In this document: positions 54,636-62,802 of the stretch, one piece after another
How the letters are laid out: every line of letters starts with the position of its first letter
Numbering within the stretch: position 1 is the first letter of the stretch
NCBI RefSeq assembly: GCF_008275125.1
Contig: NZ_CP043473.1
Span: 2,604,001-2,668,000 of the forward strand
Reading direction: 5' to 3'
DNA length: 64,000 nt
Source of the DNA: Chromobacterium paludis
GTDB taxonomy: Bacteria; Pseudomonadota; Gammaproteobacteria; Burkholderiales; Chromobacteriaceae
Made by a program: the position numbers and the translations under genes
The notes under the pieces: generated by a model
What the model saw: the letters and a program-made list of their open reading frames with translations, nothing else
Told to the model about the DNA's origin: nothing
Databases searched by the model: none

Positions 54636-55382
54636 ATGAAAATCGCCCAAACCTTGATGTGCGTCGCCGCGCTGCTACTGAGCGCCTGCGGCCGATCCGG
54701 CGCCAATGACGGCGGCGCCCCACCCCTCCAAGCGAGCCATGCGCCCACGCCGGCCAATGCCGCGGAGGCGGCCAAACAAGCCGCCGCAGATGCGCTGCCC
54801 AAGGCCGACGTGGCCACGCCAGACAGCGAATACCGCGCCATCACCGGTCCGGAGCAGATCTTGGCTTATATACACGGCCTATCCCCGCTCGCTATCGACT
54901 ACGGCAAGATCGCTGAAAAACTGTCACAGGAATACCGGAGCACCGGCGACGGCTTCAAGAAGCAAGACATCGCCAAGGCGCTGGCCCCGCGCATTGACCG
55001 CATGTTGGCCGACGCCAAAGCCCATCGCTACTTCGTGTTCAAGGTCAGGCCGGAGCTGGAGGCCTACCAATTCGGCAGCCATAGCTTCCACACCCAGCTG
55101 TCCAACGATGCCACCTGGCGGCAATGGAACAATCACGATAGCGAACAGCTGGTGTTCACCAATGGCGACCAATTCCAGCAGCTGAAAGCGCCTGACGAGG
55201 CCGCCGCGCGGCAGGTGGAAATGCTGCGCAGCAAAAACCAGTGGGGGGCGCAGGCCATGGAGATCTATGCCTACGCCCAGGAGCCGGACCTGAGCAGCGG
55301 CGCGCTCAAGGCACAAATCATCAAGGTGAAGCTGATAGACCCTCAAGGCAATACGCTGCTGAAACAGGCTGCGAACAGCTGA
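54636..55382 (+). CDS. Hypothetical lipoprotein
   Basis: The 248-residue product begins MKIAQTLMCVAALLLSACGRSG, with lipobox LSAC and Cys18, preceded by AAAAGGAA as ribosome-binding site. After an Ala/Pro linker (about 25-60) comes an unrecognised mixed domain with YRAITGPEQILAYIHGLSPL, DYGKIAEKLSQEYR and a beta-like C-terminal half (AQIIKVKLIDPQGNTLL). It is between the larger lipoprotein and the TonB-dependent receptor, so all three may concern the outer membrane. I cannot name the family. Confidence 0.75.
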   Translation: MKIAQTLMCVAALLLSACGRSGANDGGAPPLQASHAPTPANAAEAAKQAAADALPKADVATPDSEYRAITGPEQILAYIHGLSPLAIDYGKIAEKLSQEYRSTGDGFKKQDIAKALAPRIDRMLADAKAHRYFVFKVRPELEAYQFGSHSFHTQLSNDATWRQWNNHDSEQLVFTNGDQFQQLKAPDEAAARQVEMLRSKNQWGAQAMEIYAYAQEPDLSSGALKAQIIKVKLIDPQGNTLLKQAANS

Positions 55383-55524
55383 GCCATCGCAGCCGATTCC
55401 GCGCCGACCGCGAGCCAAAAACCAGGGGCCTCCTGTCATGACACGGCACACGGCCGGCACGGCGCCGCGCCTCGCTCGCCCATGCAGCGTCATCCGTCAT
55501 GAATGGATGCGAATGGATTATTTT

Positions 55525-55552
55525 TTGACAAGAAAATACGCATAGCTATCAT
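55525..55552 (+). promoter_or_regulatory. Putative sigma-70 promoter of the TonB-dependent receptor
   Basis: TTGACA (55525-55530) and TATCAT (55547-55552) are spaced by 16 bp, 32 bp upstream of the receptor ATG. The leader would be only about 25 nt and I see no clear ribosome-binding site. Confidence 0.6.
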
Positions 55553-55584
55553 GCCGTATCACTTTTCATGCCATATGCCTTCGC

Positions 55585-58278
55585 ATGCGCCCCTTGATTT
55601 TTCCCTTGACCTGCAGCCTGCTGTTCGCCTCTTTTGCCGCCCAGGCCGACGACGACGCCCCCATCTCATTGGACAGCGTCACCATCATCGGTTCGCGTCT
55701 GCCGCAAACCCTGCCTGGCGCCAATATCGAGATTCTGGACCGCGAGCAGATCGAGCGCAGCGGAGCGGACACCGCGGCCAAGCTGCTTTACCGCCTGACG
55801 GAAACCACCGCGTCGCAGAGTGGCCAGGACGGCACCAGCATGTCGCCCGGCGGCGCGTCCATCCAACTGCGCGGACTGAGCGAAAAGTACGCGCTGGTCC
55901 TGCTCAACGGCCATCGTTTGGCCAATTACGGCTTTGCCGCCAATGGCGAAAACACCTTCGTCGATCTGAACCAGATTCCCACAAAAGCGCTGGACAGCGT
56001 GGAAATCCTGCGCGACGGCGCTTCCGCGCTATACGGCGGCGATGCCGTGGCCGGCGTCATCAACTTCAAGACCCGGCGTGACTTCCAAGGCGTCATCGGC
56101 ACACTGCAAGCCGGACAGAACAGCCAGCGCGATGGCGGCAATGCCAGCGGCGCGCTGACGCTAGGGCTGGGCGCCCCGGAACAGGATGGCCACAATGTGA
56201 CACTGACGCTGCAAGCCAGCCACCGCGAGCCCATCTTGAAGGCGCGCCACCCAACCATCGCCACCGACGACTACAGCCGGCTGGGCGGCAGCGACAACCG
56301 TTTGCAAAACGGCCCGCCCGGCACCTGGGCAGACCGCAACTTCCAGGGCCAAGACGATCAGCAGCGCGACACCAATGTCTATGCCATGCCGGGCTGCCCG
56401 CAGGTACAAGCCAGCCCCGACCCGTATGCCGGCGGCGGCAGCAACTGCATCCAGGACCAGGCGCGCTTCAGCTGGGCGTCGGACCGCAATGACCAGGCTG
56501 CCTTGCTGCTCACCGCCAACCAGCGCCTCCCCGCGGGAGGAGAGGCTTTCGGCGAATTGAGCTATGCCCACCAGCAGCAACGCTACATGATGGGCTACCC
56601 CAGCTTCAATACCTGGGGACAAGACTGGTGGATGGACCCAAGCTGGAAAATGTATCCCGCGGCCCATGCCGCGCAGCTGCAGGCGATCAATCCGACGTTC
56701 CAGAACGGCGATCCCGTGATGTTCATCCGCCCGGTCTACGAATTGGGACCGTCCTATCAGAGCCTGAGCGGCGACAACTGGCACCTCCTAGGAGGCTGGC
56801 GCGGCGACTGGCGCGGCTGGCAGGCTGAAGGCACGCTGGGCTACGGACTCAATTTACTGAGCCTAAAGCAAGATAAGCAGATCGATACCGCGGCCGCCTA
56901 TGCCAATCTGCACGATGGCGACAACGGCGGCCCCGGCTATGATCCCTTTGCCGCCTGGAACTCGCCAGCCCTGGCGCAGCCCTTTCTCACCACCATTGAA
57001 CGCAAGGCACGCTCGGAACGCGTGGACGGGGAAGGGATCCTGCGCCGGCAGAACCTGTTTGCGCTGCCAGGCGGTACGGCCGCGCTGGCGCTAGGCGCGC
57101 AATTCGGCAAGGAGTCGCTGCGCGATACGCCCGATGCGCGCGTGGTGGCGGAGCAGATCTTCAATCAGTATGCCGTGGCGGCGGAGGCTTCGCGCCACAC
57201 CCAAGCGCTGTTCGCGGAGCTGGCCTTGCCGCTGGCCAAACGCCTGGCGCTCCAGCTAGCCCTGCGCGCCGACCGCTACAGCGACTTCGGCACCAGCATC
57301 AGTCCCAAGTTGGACCTGCGCTGGCAGGCCAATGGCTGGCTCAGCCTGAATGCCGGCGCCAGCCGCGACTTCAAACCGCCCACCTTGCCCGAGCTGCATT
57401 CCACTCTGCAGGCCTATGCCTATGTTTCTGACTGGAAAGTCTGCCAGGGGGAGCAAAAAGACCCCGCCAGCTGCAATCAAGGCTACAAGGCTTACCAAAG
57501 CGGCAATCCCGACCTCAAGGCCGAACACGCCGACAACGTCCACTTCGGCATGAGCTTGGCGCCCATGCGCGACTTGACCCTCAAACTCGACTGGTACCGC
57601 ATCCGCCTGCTGGACGCCGTCACCGCGCTGGATGCGCAGTACGTGATTGACCACGAAGATACCCTGTACGCTCATTCCGGCTACATCGTGCGCAAACCCA
57701 TCCCTGACATTTACCATTCCTGGTATCCCGGTCTGGATCGAGGCGAGCTGGACTACCTCAAGCTGCCCTATGCCAATGTCGGCACCATACAAAGCTCAGG
57801 CTTCGATGGTTCGCTGAACTACCGCCTGCCTTTGGGCAGGCTGGGGGAGCTGGAGTTTGAGAATCACTACAGCCGGGTGCTGGGCTTCACCCAAGCGCTG
57901 GCGCCGGGCGCGCTGCCGCAGGACATGGCAGGGGGAACCAGCTTGCCGCGTTGGCGCAATATACTGCGCATCGGCCACCATCTGGGCGACTGGAGCGGCA
58001 ATCTGATCGTGCGCAGCTACGCGAGCACGCTGAACGCAGCGAGGCCTGGCATGCCCACCCTGCCGGGACAGCCGGCTAGGCTGCCGGCCTTTTCCATGCT
58101 GGACTGCAATGCCAGCTGGCAAGCCGGACGCCGCTGGCAGATTGGCGGCGGCATCAGCAATCTGGGCGACAAGACCCCTCCCTACGCCACCGGTGTGGGC
58201 AGCAATGGCTACCAAGGCAATTGGGACGACAGCTGGGGCCGCAGCTACTGGCTGAGCGCGCGCTATCAGATGCCATAA
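55585..58278 (+). CDS. TonB-dependent outer membrane receptor
   Basis: The 897-residue protein has a signal peptide (cleavage after FAAQA), a TonB-box-like stretch ISLDSVTIIGSRL and a plug domain (about 30-160). Plug motifs include IQLRGLSEKYALVLLNGHRL and VEILRDGASALYGGDAVAGV, diagnostic of this superfamily. The remaining residues form a 22-strand barrel. It lacks the usual terminal Phe, ending SARYQMP. The substrate is unknown; no siderophore biosynthesis or Fur-type site is close, so carbohydrate, peptide or other ligands are possible. No ExbBD/TonB genes are near. It converges on mtgA with a 36-bp gap. Confidence 0.88.
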   Translation: MRPLIFPLTCSLLFASFAAQADDDAPISLDSVTIIGSRLPQTLPGANIEILDREQIERSGADTAAKLLYRLTETTASQSGQDGTSMSPGGASIQLRGLSEKYALVLLNGHRLANYGFAANGENTFVDLNQIPTKALDSVEILRDGASALYGGDAVAGVINFKTRRDFQGVIGTLQAGQNSQRDGGNASGALTLGLGAPEQDGHNVTLTLQASHREPILKARHPTIATDDYSRLGGSDNRLQNGPPGTWADRNFQGQDDQQRDTNVYAMPGCPQVQASPDPYAGGGSNCIQDQARFSWASDRNDQAALLLTANQRLPAGGEAFGELSYAHQQQRYMMGYPSFNTWGQDWWMDPSWKMYPAAHAAQLQAINPTFQNGDPVMFIRPVYELGPSYQSLSGDNWHLLGGWRGDWRGWQAEGTLGYGLNLLSLKQDKQIDTAAAYANLHDGDNGGPGYDPFAAWNSPALAQPFLTTIERKARSERVDGEGILRRQNLFALPGGTAALALGAQFGKESLRDTPDARVVAEQIFNQYAVAAEASRHTQALFAELALPLAKRLALQLALRADRYSDFGTSISPKLDLRWQANGWLSLNAGASRDFKPPTLPELHSTLQAYAYVSDWKVCQGEQKDPASCNQGYKAYQSGNPDLKAEHADNVHFGMSLAPMRDLTLKLDWYRIRLLDAVTALDAQYVIDHEDTLYAHSGYIVRKPIPDIYHSWYPGLDRGELDYLKLPYANVGTIQSSGFDGSLNYRLPLGRLGELEFENHYSRVLGFTQALAPGALPQDMAGGTSLPRWRNILRIGHHLGDWSGNLIVRSYASTLNAARPGMPTLPGQPARLPAFSMLDCNASWQAGRRWQIGGGISNLGDKTPPYATGVGSNGYQGNWDDSWGRSYWLSARYQMP

Positions 58279-58314
58279 AAAAACAGGCTGACACGCAGCC
58301 CGTTCACCTCGTCC

Positions 58315-59001
58315 TCAAGGCAGATCGGCGTAACCCATGCGCCGCTGGATGATGCGGGTTTTACGGGCCAGACCGGGCGCGCCGCGATGGTCGTCGTAAT
58401 AGCGCGGATTGGGCACCATGGCCGCCAGTTTGGCCGCCTGGCCGGAAGACAGCCTGGCCGCGCTGGTGCGGAAGTAATGGCGCGCGGCCGCCTCGGCGCC
58501 GAACACGCCGTTGCCCCACTCGATCACATTGAGATAGATCTCGAAGATGCGGCGCTTGTCCAGGGTCTTTTCCAGCATCACAGTGATCAGGGCCTCCTCC
58601 AGCTTGCGCCATGGCGTCTTGCCGCTGGACAGGAATAGGTTCTTGGCCAGTTGCTGGCTGATGGTGGAGCCGCCGGCGACAATGCGCCCCTTCTTCAAGT
58701 TCTTCTCGAACGCCACCTCGATGCCATCCCAGTCGAAACCTTCGTGATCGACGAACTTGGCGTCCTCCGCCGCGATCAACGCCCGCTTCAGATTGGGCGA
58801 GATGCGCTCGTACGGCACCCAGCGATGGCTGAGCTCCGCCTCCGGATCGTCCTGCTTCAGCTTGGCCAATTGCTCGTTCATGAAGGAGCTGGCGTCCGGA
58901 TTATGGTCGCGCCAATACAGGATGTGGCCAAAGATCCAGAGGTTATACAGCAGAAAGGCGGCCGCCAGGGCCGCCAGAATTTTCAGAATCCAGCGTGTCA
59001 T
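58315..59001 (-). CDS. mtgA: Monofunctional peptidoglycan glycosyltransferase
   Basis: MtgA polymerises lipid II into glycan strands without transpeptidation. The 228-residue product has one N-terminal transmembrane anchor (about 7-25). The GT51 domain has motif 1 AAEDAKFVDHEGFDWDG with the catalytic Glu. Motif 2 is GGSTISQQLAKNLFL and motif 3 is RKLEEALITVMLE, with IYLNVIEWGNGVFG after it. The stop of aroE is 2 bp upstream of its start, so aroE-mtgA form an operon, an arrangement common in beta- and gammaproteobacteria. Confidence 0.95.
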   Translation of the reverse strand: MTRWILKILAALAAAFLLYNLWIFGHILYWRDHNPDASSFMNEQLAKLKQDDPEAELSHRWVPYERISPNLKRALIAAEDAKFVDHEGFDWDGIEVAFEKNLKKGRIVAGGSTISQQLAKNLFLSSGKTPWRKLEEALITVMLEKTLDKRRIFEIYLNVIEWGNGVFGAEAAARHYFRTSAARLSSGQAAKLAAMVPNPRYYDDHRGAPGLARKTRIIQRRMGYADLP

Positions 59002-59003
59002 GC

Positions 59004-59825
59004 TCAGGCCAGCACTTCCCTCAACATATTGGTCACCTTGCGCGTTTCCGGCTCCACGCCGCGCCAGATGGCGAACGATTCCGCGGCCTGCTCCACCAGC
59101 ATGCCCAGGCCGTCGGCCAGCATGCCCGCGTTCTCGCCTTGGGCTCGCTGCAGGAAGGGCGTCAAGCCGCTGCTGTACACCATGTCGTAGGCCAGGGTCC
59201 GCGGCGTGAACACGCCATGCGGCAGCGGCGGCATCTCGTTGTTCAGGCTGGTGGAGGTGGCGTTGATGATGATGTCGAAACTGCGGCCGTCCAGCGCGTC
59301 GTAGCCGACAGCCTCCACTTTGCCATAGCGGGCGAAGTGATGCGCCAGCGCCTCGGCCTTGATCACGGTGCGGTTGGCGATGGTCAGGCTGGCCGGCTTC
59401 TGCTCCAGAATCGGCTCCAGCACGCCGCGCACCGCGCCGCCGGCGCCCAGGATCAACACGCGCTGGCCGCCTATCGGATAATCCAGGTTTTCCACGATGT
59501 CGCGCACCAGGCCGACGCCGTCGGTGTTGTCGCCATAGACCTTGCCGTCGCGGAAAGTCAGCGTGTTCACCGCCTCGGCCGCCCGCGCGCGCTCGGTCAA
59601 TTCAGAGGCGTAGCGGAAGGCGTCGCTCTTGAACGGCAGGGTGATGTTGAGCCCCTTGCCGCCGTCCGCGACGAAGGCGTCGACCACCTCCTTGAACTTG
59701 CCGATATCGGCGAACAGCTTCTCATAGCGGATGTCCTGGCCGGTGGCCTGGGCGAACTCCTGATGGATGAACGGCGACTGGCTGTGGGAAATCGGGTTGC
59801 CGATAACGGCGTAACGGTCGGTCAT
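59004..59825 (-). CDS. aroE: Shikimate dehydrogenase
   Basis: AroE reduces 3-dehydroshikimate with NADPH in aromatic amino-acid synthesis. The 273-residue product has substrate motifs NPISHSQSP, catalytic Lys66 (LNITLPFKSD) and Asp102 (GDNTDGVGL). The Rossmann motif GAGGAVRGVL binds the cofactor, and NRTVIKAE follows beta-2 with the Arg that favours NADP. The length is normal. It is cotranscribed with mtgA, with 2 bp between the genes. Confidence 0.96.
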   Translation of the reverse strand: MTDRYAVIGNPISHSQSPFIHQEFAQATGQDIRYEKLFADIGKFKEVVDAFVADGGKGLNITLPFKSDAFRYASELTERARAAEAVNTLTFRDGKVYGDNTDGVGLVRDIVENLDYPIGGQRVLILGAGGAVRGVLEPILEQKPASLTIANRTVIKAEALAHHFARYGKVEAVGYDALDGRSFDIIINATSTSLNNEMPPLPHGVFTPRTLAYDMVYSSGLTPFLQRAQGENAGMLADGLGMLVEQAAESFAIWRGVEPETRKVTNMLREVLA

Positions 59826-59920
59826 GGTCGGCTTTCCAAAAATATGCGCCGCTTGGCGGCGGGGTCAGGCCACACTTTGCCGCGTAACGCCGCAAACTTC
59901 AACCGCCGCCGTCAAACCGC

Positions 59921-60373
59921 TCAGCCCTGCGCCCAAGGCAGGCCGCGCTGACGCCAGCCGCCCACCGAGTTGCGATGACCGTTCTCGTCCTTGTCGCCCT
60001 CGAAGCCTTCCAGCACGTTGTAGACCTCGCTATAGCCATTGGCCGCGGCCAGCCGCGCCACTTCGTCTGAGCGCGCGCCGGAGCGGCACAGCACCAGCAG
60101 CACCGCCTCCGGGTCCACCTGGTGGGTCAACTGCGCCCAGAAGTGCGGATTGGGAACCATGCCGGGGAAGCTGCGCCATTCGATGTTGACCGCTTGCGGC
60201 ACCGTGCCGACGAATTGCCATTCGGCGTGGCTGCGCACGTCCAGCAGCACCGCCTTCGGCAAGCCTTGCATCATTTCGTAGGCCTCGTCCGGCAACACCG
60301 CCCCGCTATAGGGCAATCCCATTTTCTCGGCCCGCTCATGCGCGGCCTGCAGTATCTGGCTCATGCGGCTCAT
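59921..60373 (-). CDS. Rhodanese-domain protein
   Basis: The 150-residue protein is a single rhodanese domain, a sulfur-carrier or sulfurtransferase fold. The active-site loop CRSGARS carries Cys96 as persulfide site. The N-terminal rhodanese motif is VLLDVRSHAEW, and the C-terminal region has GFEGDKDENGHRNSVGGW. The start MSRMSQIL (60371-60373) is supported by AGGAGG; the longer frame runs into the glnA control region. It is divergent from glnA, so the NtrC sites at 60447-60494 lie 74-121 bp upstream of it too. The sulfur acceptor is unknown. Confidence 0.9.
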   Translation of the reverse strand: MSRMSQILQAAHERAEKMGLPYSGAVLPDEAYEMMQGLPKAVLLDVRSHAEWQFVGTVPQAVNIEWRSFPGMVPNPHFWAQLTHQVDPEAVLLVLCRSGARSDEVARLAAANGYSEVYNVLEGFEGDKDENGHRNSVGGWRQRGLPWAQG

Positions 60374-60446
60374 GCTGGTTTCCTCCTGTTGCAACACGTT
60401 GTGCCTATGCTGTCGATTATCTGCCCAGGCGGCATGGCTGGCAAAT

Positions 60447-60463
60447 AGCACCAATATGGTGCA
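60447..60463. promoter_or_regulatory. NtrC-binding site 1 of glnA
   Basis: GCACC-AATAT-GGTGC is a nearly perfect NtrC palindrome. Its centre is about 138 bp upstream of the predicted glnA start point, matching the enteric glnA upstream site (-140). Confidence 0.85.
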
Positions 60464-60477
60464 TATCAAATTCACGC

Positions 60478-60494
60478 GGCACCAAGCTGGTTCA
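60478..60494. promoter_or_regulatory. NtrC-binding site 2 of glnA
   Basis: GGCACC-AAGCT-GGTTCA is a weaker NtrC palindrome centred 31 bp (three helical turns) after site 1, about -107 from the predicted start point. This corresponds to the enteric -108 site. Confidence 0.75.
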
Positions 60495-60566
60495 ATATTG
60501 TCCATACCAGGCTGCTGGCTAAGGCCAAATGGCTATGACACAATGCAGCAGCTGCGTTTTTCAAGC

Positions 60567-60583
60567 TGGCACGCTTCCTGCTT
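60567..60583 (+). promoter_or_regulatory. Sigma-54 promoter of glnA
   Basis: TGGCACG-CTTCC-TGCTT has GG and GC exactly 10 bp apart (-24/-12), as required by sigma-54. The transcription start would be near 60593, giving a leader of about 55 nt before the glnA ATG. Confidence 0.88.
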
Positions 60584-60648
60584 AATGCCGGGCGTACCAA
60601 TTTTCCGCACTTGCCCTTGGGTGCACGTTGCCTTTCAGGAGATAAACC

Positions 60649-62067
60649 ATGGCAGTAGCCGACGTAGTCAAGCTGATCCAAGAAAACGACGTCAAATTTG
60701 TCGATCTGCGCTTTACCGATACCCGCGGCAAAGAACAGCACGTCTCCATCCCGGCACACGTGCTGCTGGAAGATGCCGACGCCTGGTTCGAACGCGGCCA
60801 TGCCTTCGACGGCTCGTCCATCGCCGGCTGGAAAGGCATCCAAGCCTCCGACATGCTGCTGATCGCCGACCCGGCTACCGCCCGCATCGACCCGTTCTTC
60901 GACGAGCCGACCGTATTCATGCACTGCGACGTGATCGACCCGGCCGACGGCAAGGGCTACGACCGCGACCCGCGCTCCATCGCCAAGCGCGCCGAAGCCT
61001 ACCTGAAAGCCTCCGGCGTGGGCGACACCGCCTACTTCGGCCCGGAGCCGGAATTCTTCATTTTCGACAGCATCACCTGGGGCGCCGACATGTCCGGCTG
61101 CTTCGTCAAGATCAAAGCCGAAGAAGCGGCCTGGGCCTCGGCTGAAGAATTCGAAGGCGGCAATATGGGCCACCGTCCGGGCATCAAGGGCGGCTACTTC
61201 CCGGTGCCGCCGGTGGATTCCTCGCAAGACATCCGCTCCGCCATGGTGCTGCTGCTGGAAGAACTGGGCATCCCGGTGGAAGTGCATCACCACGAAGTGG
61301 CCACCGCCGGCCAGAACGAAATCGGCACCAAGTTCAGCACGCTGACCCAGCGCGCCGACTGGACGCAAATCCTGAAGTACGTGGTGCACAACGTGGCCCA
61401 CAGCTACGGCAAGACCGCCACCTTCATGCCCAAGCCCATCGTCGGCGACAACGGCTCCGGCATGCACGTTCACCAGTCCATCTGGAAAGACGGCCAGAAC
61501 CTGTTCGCGGGCGAAGGCTACGCCGGCCTGTCCGATACCGCCCTGTACTACATCGGCGGCATCATCAAGCACGCCAAGGCGCTGAACGCCATCACCAACC
61601 CGGGCACCAACTCGTACAAGCGTCTGGTTCCGCACTACGAAGCGCCGGTGAAGCTGGCTTACTCCGCCAAGAACCGCTCCGCGTCCATCCGCATCCCGCA
61701 CGTGGCCAGCCCCAAGGCTCGCCGCATCGAAGCGCGCTTCCCGGATCCGCTGGCCAACCCGTACCTGTGCTTCTCCGCGCTGCTGATGGCCGGCCTGGAC
61801 GGCATCCAGAACAAGATCCACCCGGGCGACGCCGCGGACAAGAACCTGTACGATCTGCCGCCGGAAGAAGACAAGCTGATCCCGACCGTCTGCGCCTCGC
61901 TGGACGAAGCCCTGGCCGCGCTGGACGCGGACCGCGAGTTCCTGACCCGCGGCGGCGTGTTCTCCAACGAATGGATCGACGCCTACATCGAACTGAAGAT
62001 GCAGGAAGTGAACCTGGCCCGCATGACCACCCACCCGGTCGAGTTCGCGATGTATTATTCGCTGTAA
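60649..62067 (+). CDS. glnA: Glutamine synthetase type I
   Basis: GlnA makes glutamine from glutamate, ammonia and ATP as a dodecamer. The 472-residue product has the N-terminal beta-grasp ([18 protein letters not shown]). Active-site blocks are [39 protein letters not shown] and [25 protein letters not shown] places the adenylylation tyrosine at Tyr401, so GlnE control is expected. Two NtrC sites and a sigma-54 promoter lie upstream. Downstream is a terminator, then a DUF4124 gene, then ntrBC, resembling the glnA-ntrBC locus of enteric bacteria with one gene inserted. Confidence 0.97.
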   Translation: MAVADVVKLIQENDVKFVDLRFTDTRGKEQHVSIPAHVLLEDADAWFERGHAFDGSSIAGWKGIQASDMLLIADPATARIDPFFDEPTVFMHCDVIDPADGKGYDRDPRSIAKRAEAYLKASGVGDTAYFGPEPEFFIFDSITWGADMSGCFVKIKAEEAAWASAEEFEGGNMGHRPGIKGGYFPVPPVDSSQDIRSAMVLLLEELGIPVEVHHHEVATAGQNEIGTKFSTLTQRADWTQILKYVVHNVAHSYGKTATFMPKPIVGDNGSGMHVHQSIWKDGQNLFAGEGYAGLSDTALYYIGGIIKHAKALNAITNPGTNSYKRLVPHYEAPVKLAYSAKNRSASIRIPHVASPKARRIEARFPDPLANPYLCFSALLMAGLDGIQNKIHPGDAADKNLYDLPPEEDKLIPTVCASLDEALAALDADREFLTRGGVFSNEWIDAYIELKMQEVNLARMTTHPVEFAMYYSL

Positions 62068-62084
62068 GCTGAAACGCAGCGCGC

Positions 62085-62112
62085 AAAACGGCAGCCCGCG
62101 GGCTGCCGTTTT
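62085..62112 (+). terminator. Terminator of glnA
   Basis: AAAACGGCAGCCC/GGGCTGCCGTTTT (13-bp stem, loop GC) lies 17 bp after the glnA stop. The T4 ends the stem. Confidence 0.8.
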
Positions 62113-62191
62113 ACATTTCCGCGCCGCCTGTCGCATGACGGCCCGTCTCGATTTGCTTATCATGCAGGGGCATCCATACCCGCTTCAGACG

Positions 62192-62653
62192 ATGAAAACA
62201 CTCGCTTTATGCCTGCTGCTGGCTTGCGGCGGCGCGCAGGCCGCCGCCATCTACAAATATGTCGACGCCCAAGGCAACGTCACCTACACCAACGTGCCCT
62301 TGCGCGGCGCCCAGCCCATCACGCTGAACCCGTTATCCACCTACCACAGCCGCAAGCCGGCCGGCGGCAACGCAGAGAAGCCCGCCGCTTCCGGCGGCTA
62401 CCCCAGCGTGGATGCCGACACCCAGAAACAGCGCGACAACGGCCGCAAGAAAATCCTGGAACAGGAACTGGCCAACGAGGCCAAGGCGCTGGAAACGGCG
62501 AAGAAAGCGCTGGCGGACGGCAAGGCCGTGCGCCTGGGCGACGAGGCCCGCAACTATCAGAAATACCTGAACCGGGTGCAAAAACTGCAAGATGAAGTCA
62601 CCGACCGCGAGAAAAACGTCGCGGCCCTGAAGAAGGAACTGGGCCTGCCCTAG
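62192..62653 (+). CDS. Secreted DUF4124-domain protein
   Basis: The 153-residue product has a signal peptide (MKTLALCLLLACGGAQA) followed by a DUF4124 motif, AIYKYVDAQGNVTYTNVPL, a short WW-like beta domain. The rest is a Lys/Glu/Ala-rich helical, probably coiled-coil region from about residue 80 (LEQELANEAKALETAKKAL). A Cys in the signal (LLLAC) is not followed by a lipobox context that I consider convincing, though a lipoprotein is possible. DUF4124 genes are often next to glnA in betaproteobacteria. The function is unknown. NtrC site 3 lies 6 bp after its stop. Confidence 0.85.
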   Translation: MKTLALCLLLACGGAQAAAIYKYVDAQGNVTYTNVPLRGAQPITLNPLSTYHSRKPAGGNAEKPAASGGYPSVDADTQKQRDNGRKKILEQELANEAKALETAKKALADGKAVRLGDEARNYQKYLNRVQKLQDEVTDREKNVAALKKELGLP

Positions 62654-62658
62654 CCCGC

Positions 62659-62675
62659 CGCACCAATCTGGTGCA
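62659..62675. promoter_or_regulatory. NtrC-binding site upstream of ntrBC
   Basis: GCACC-AATCT-GGTGC is a strong NtrC palindrome, centred about 94 bp upstream of the predicted sigma-54 start point for ntrB. Confidence 0.85.
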
Positions 62676-62734
62676 AACTATCCATCCAGCCGCCGCCTTT
62701 GCGCCGCGGGACCGCTCTTTCGCCCCCTCCAAGC

Positions 62735-62750
62735 TGGCGCGCTTATTGCT
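62735..62750 (+). promoter_or_regulatory. Sigma-54 promoter of ntrBC
   Basis: TGGCGCG-CTTA-TTGCT has GG and GC 10 bp apart (62736-62737 and 62748-62749). The start point would be near 62761, about 42 bp before the ntrB ATG. Confidence 0.85.
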
Positions 62751-62802
62751 GTGCAATGCGTCGGCGCGCCTGCGCCGCTCATCCCAACCATAACGGACGC
62801 CC

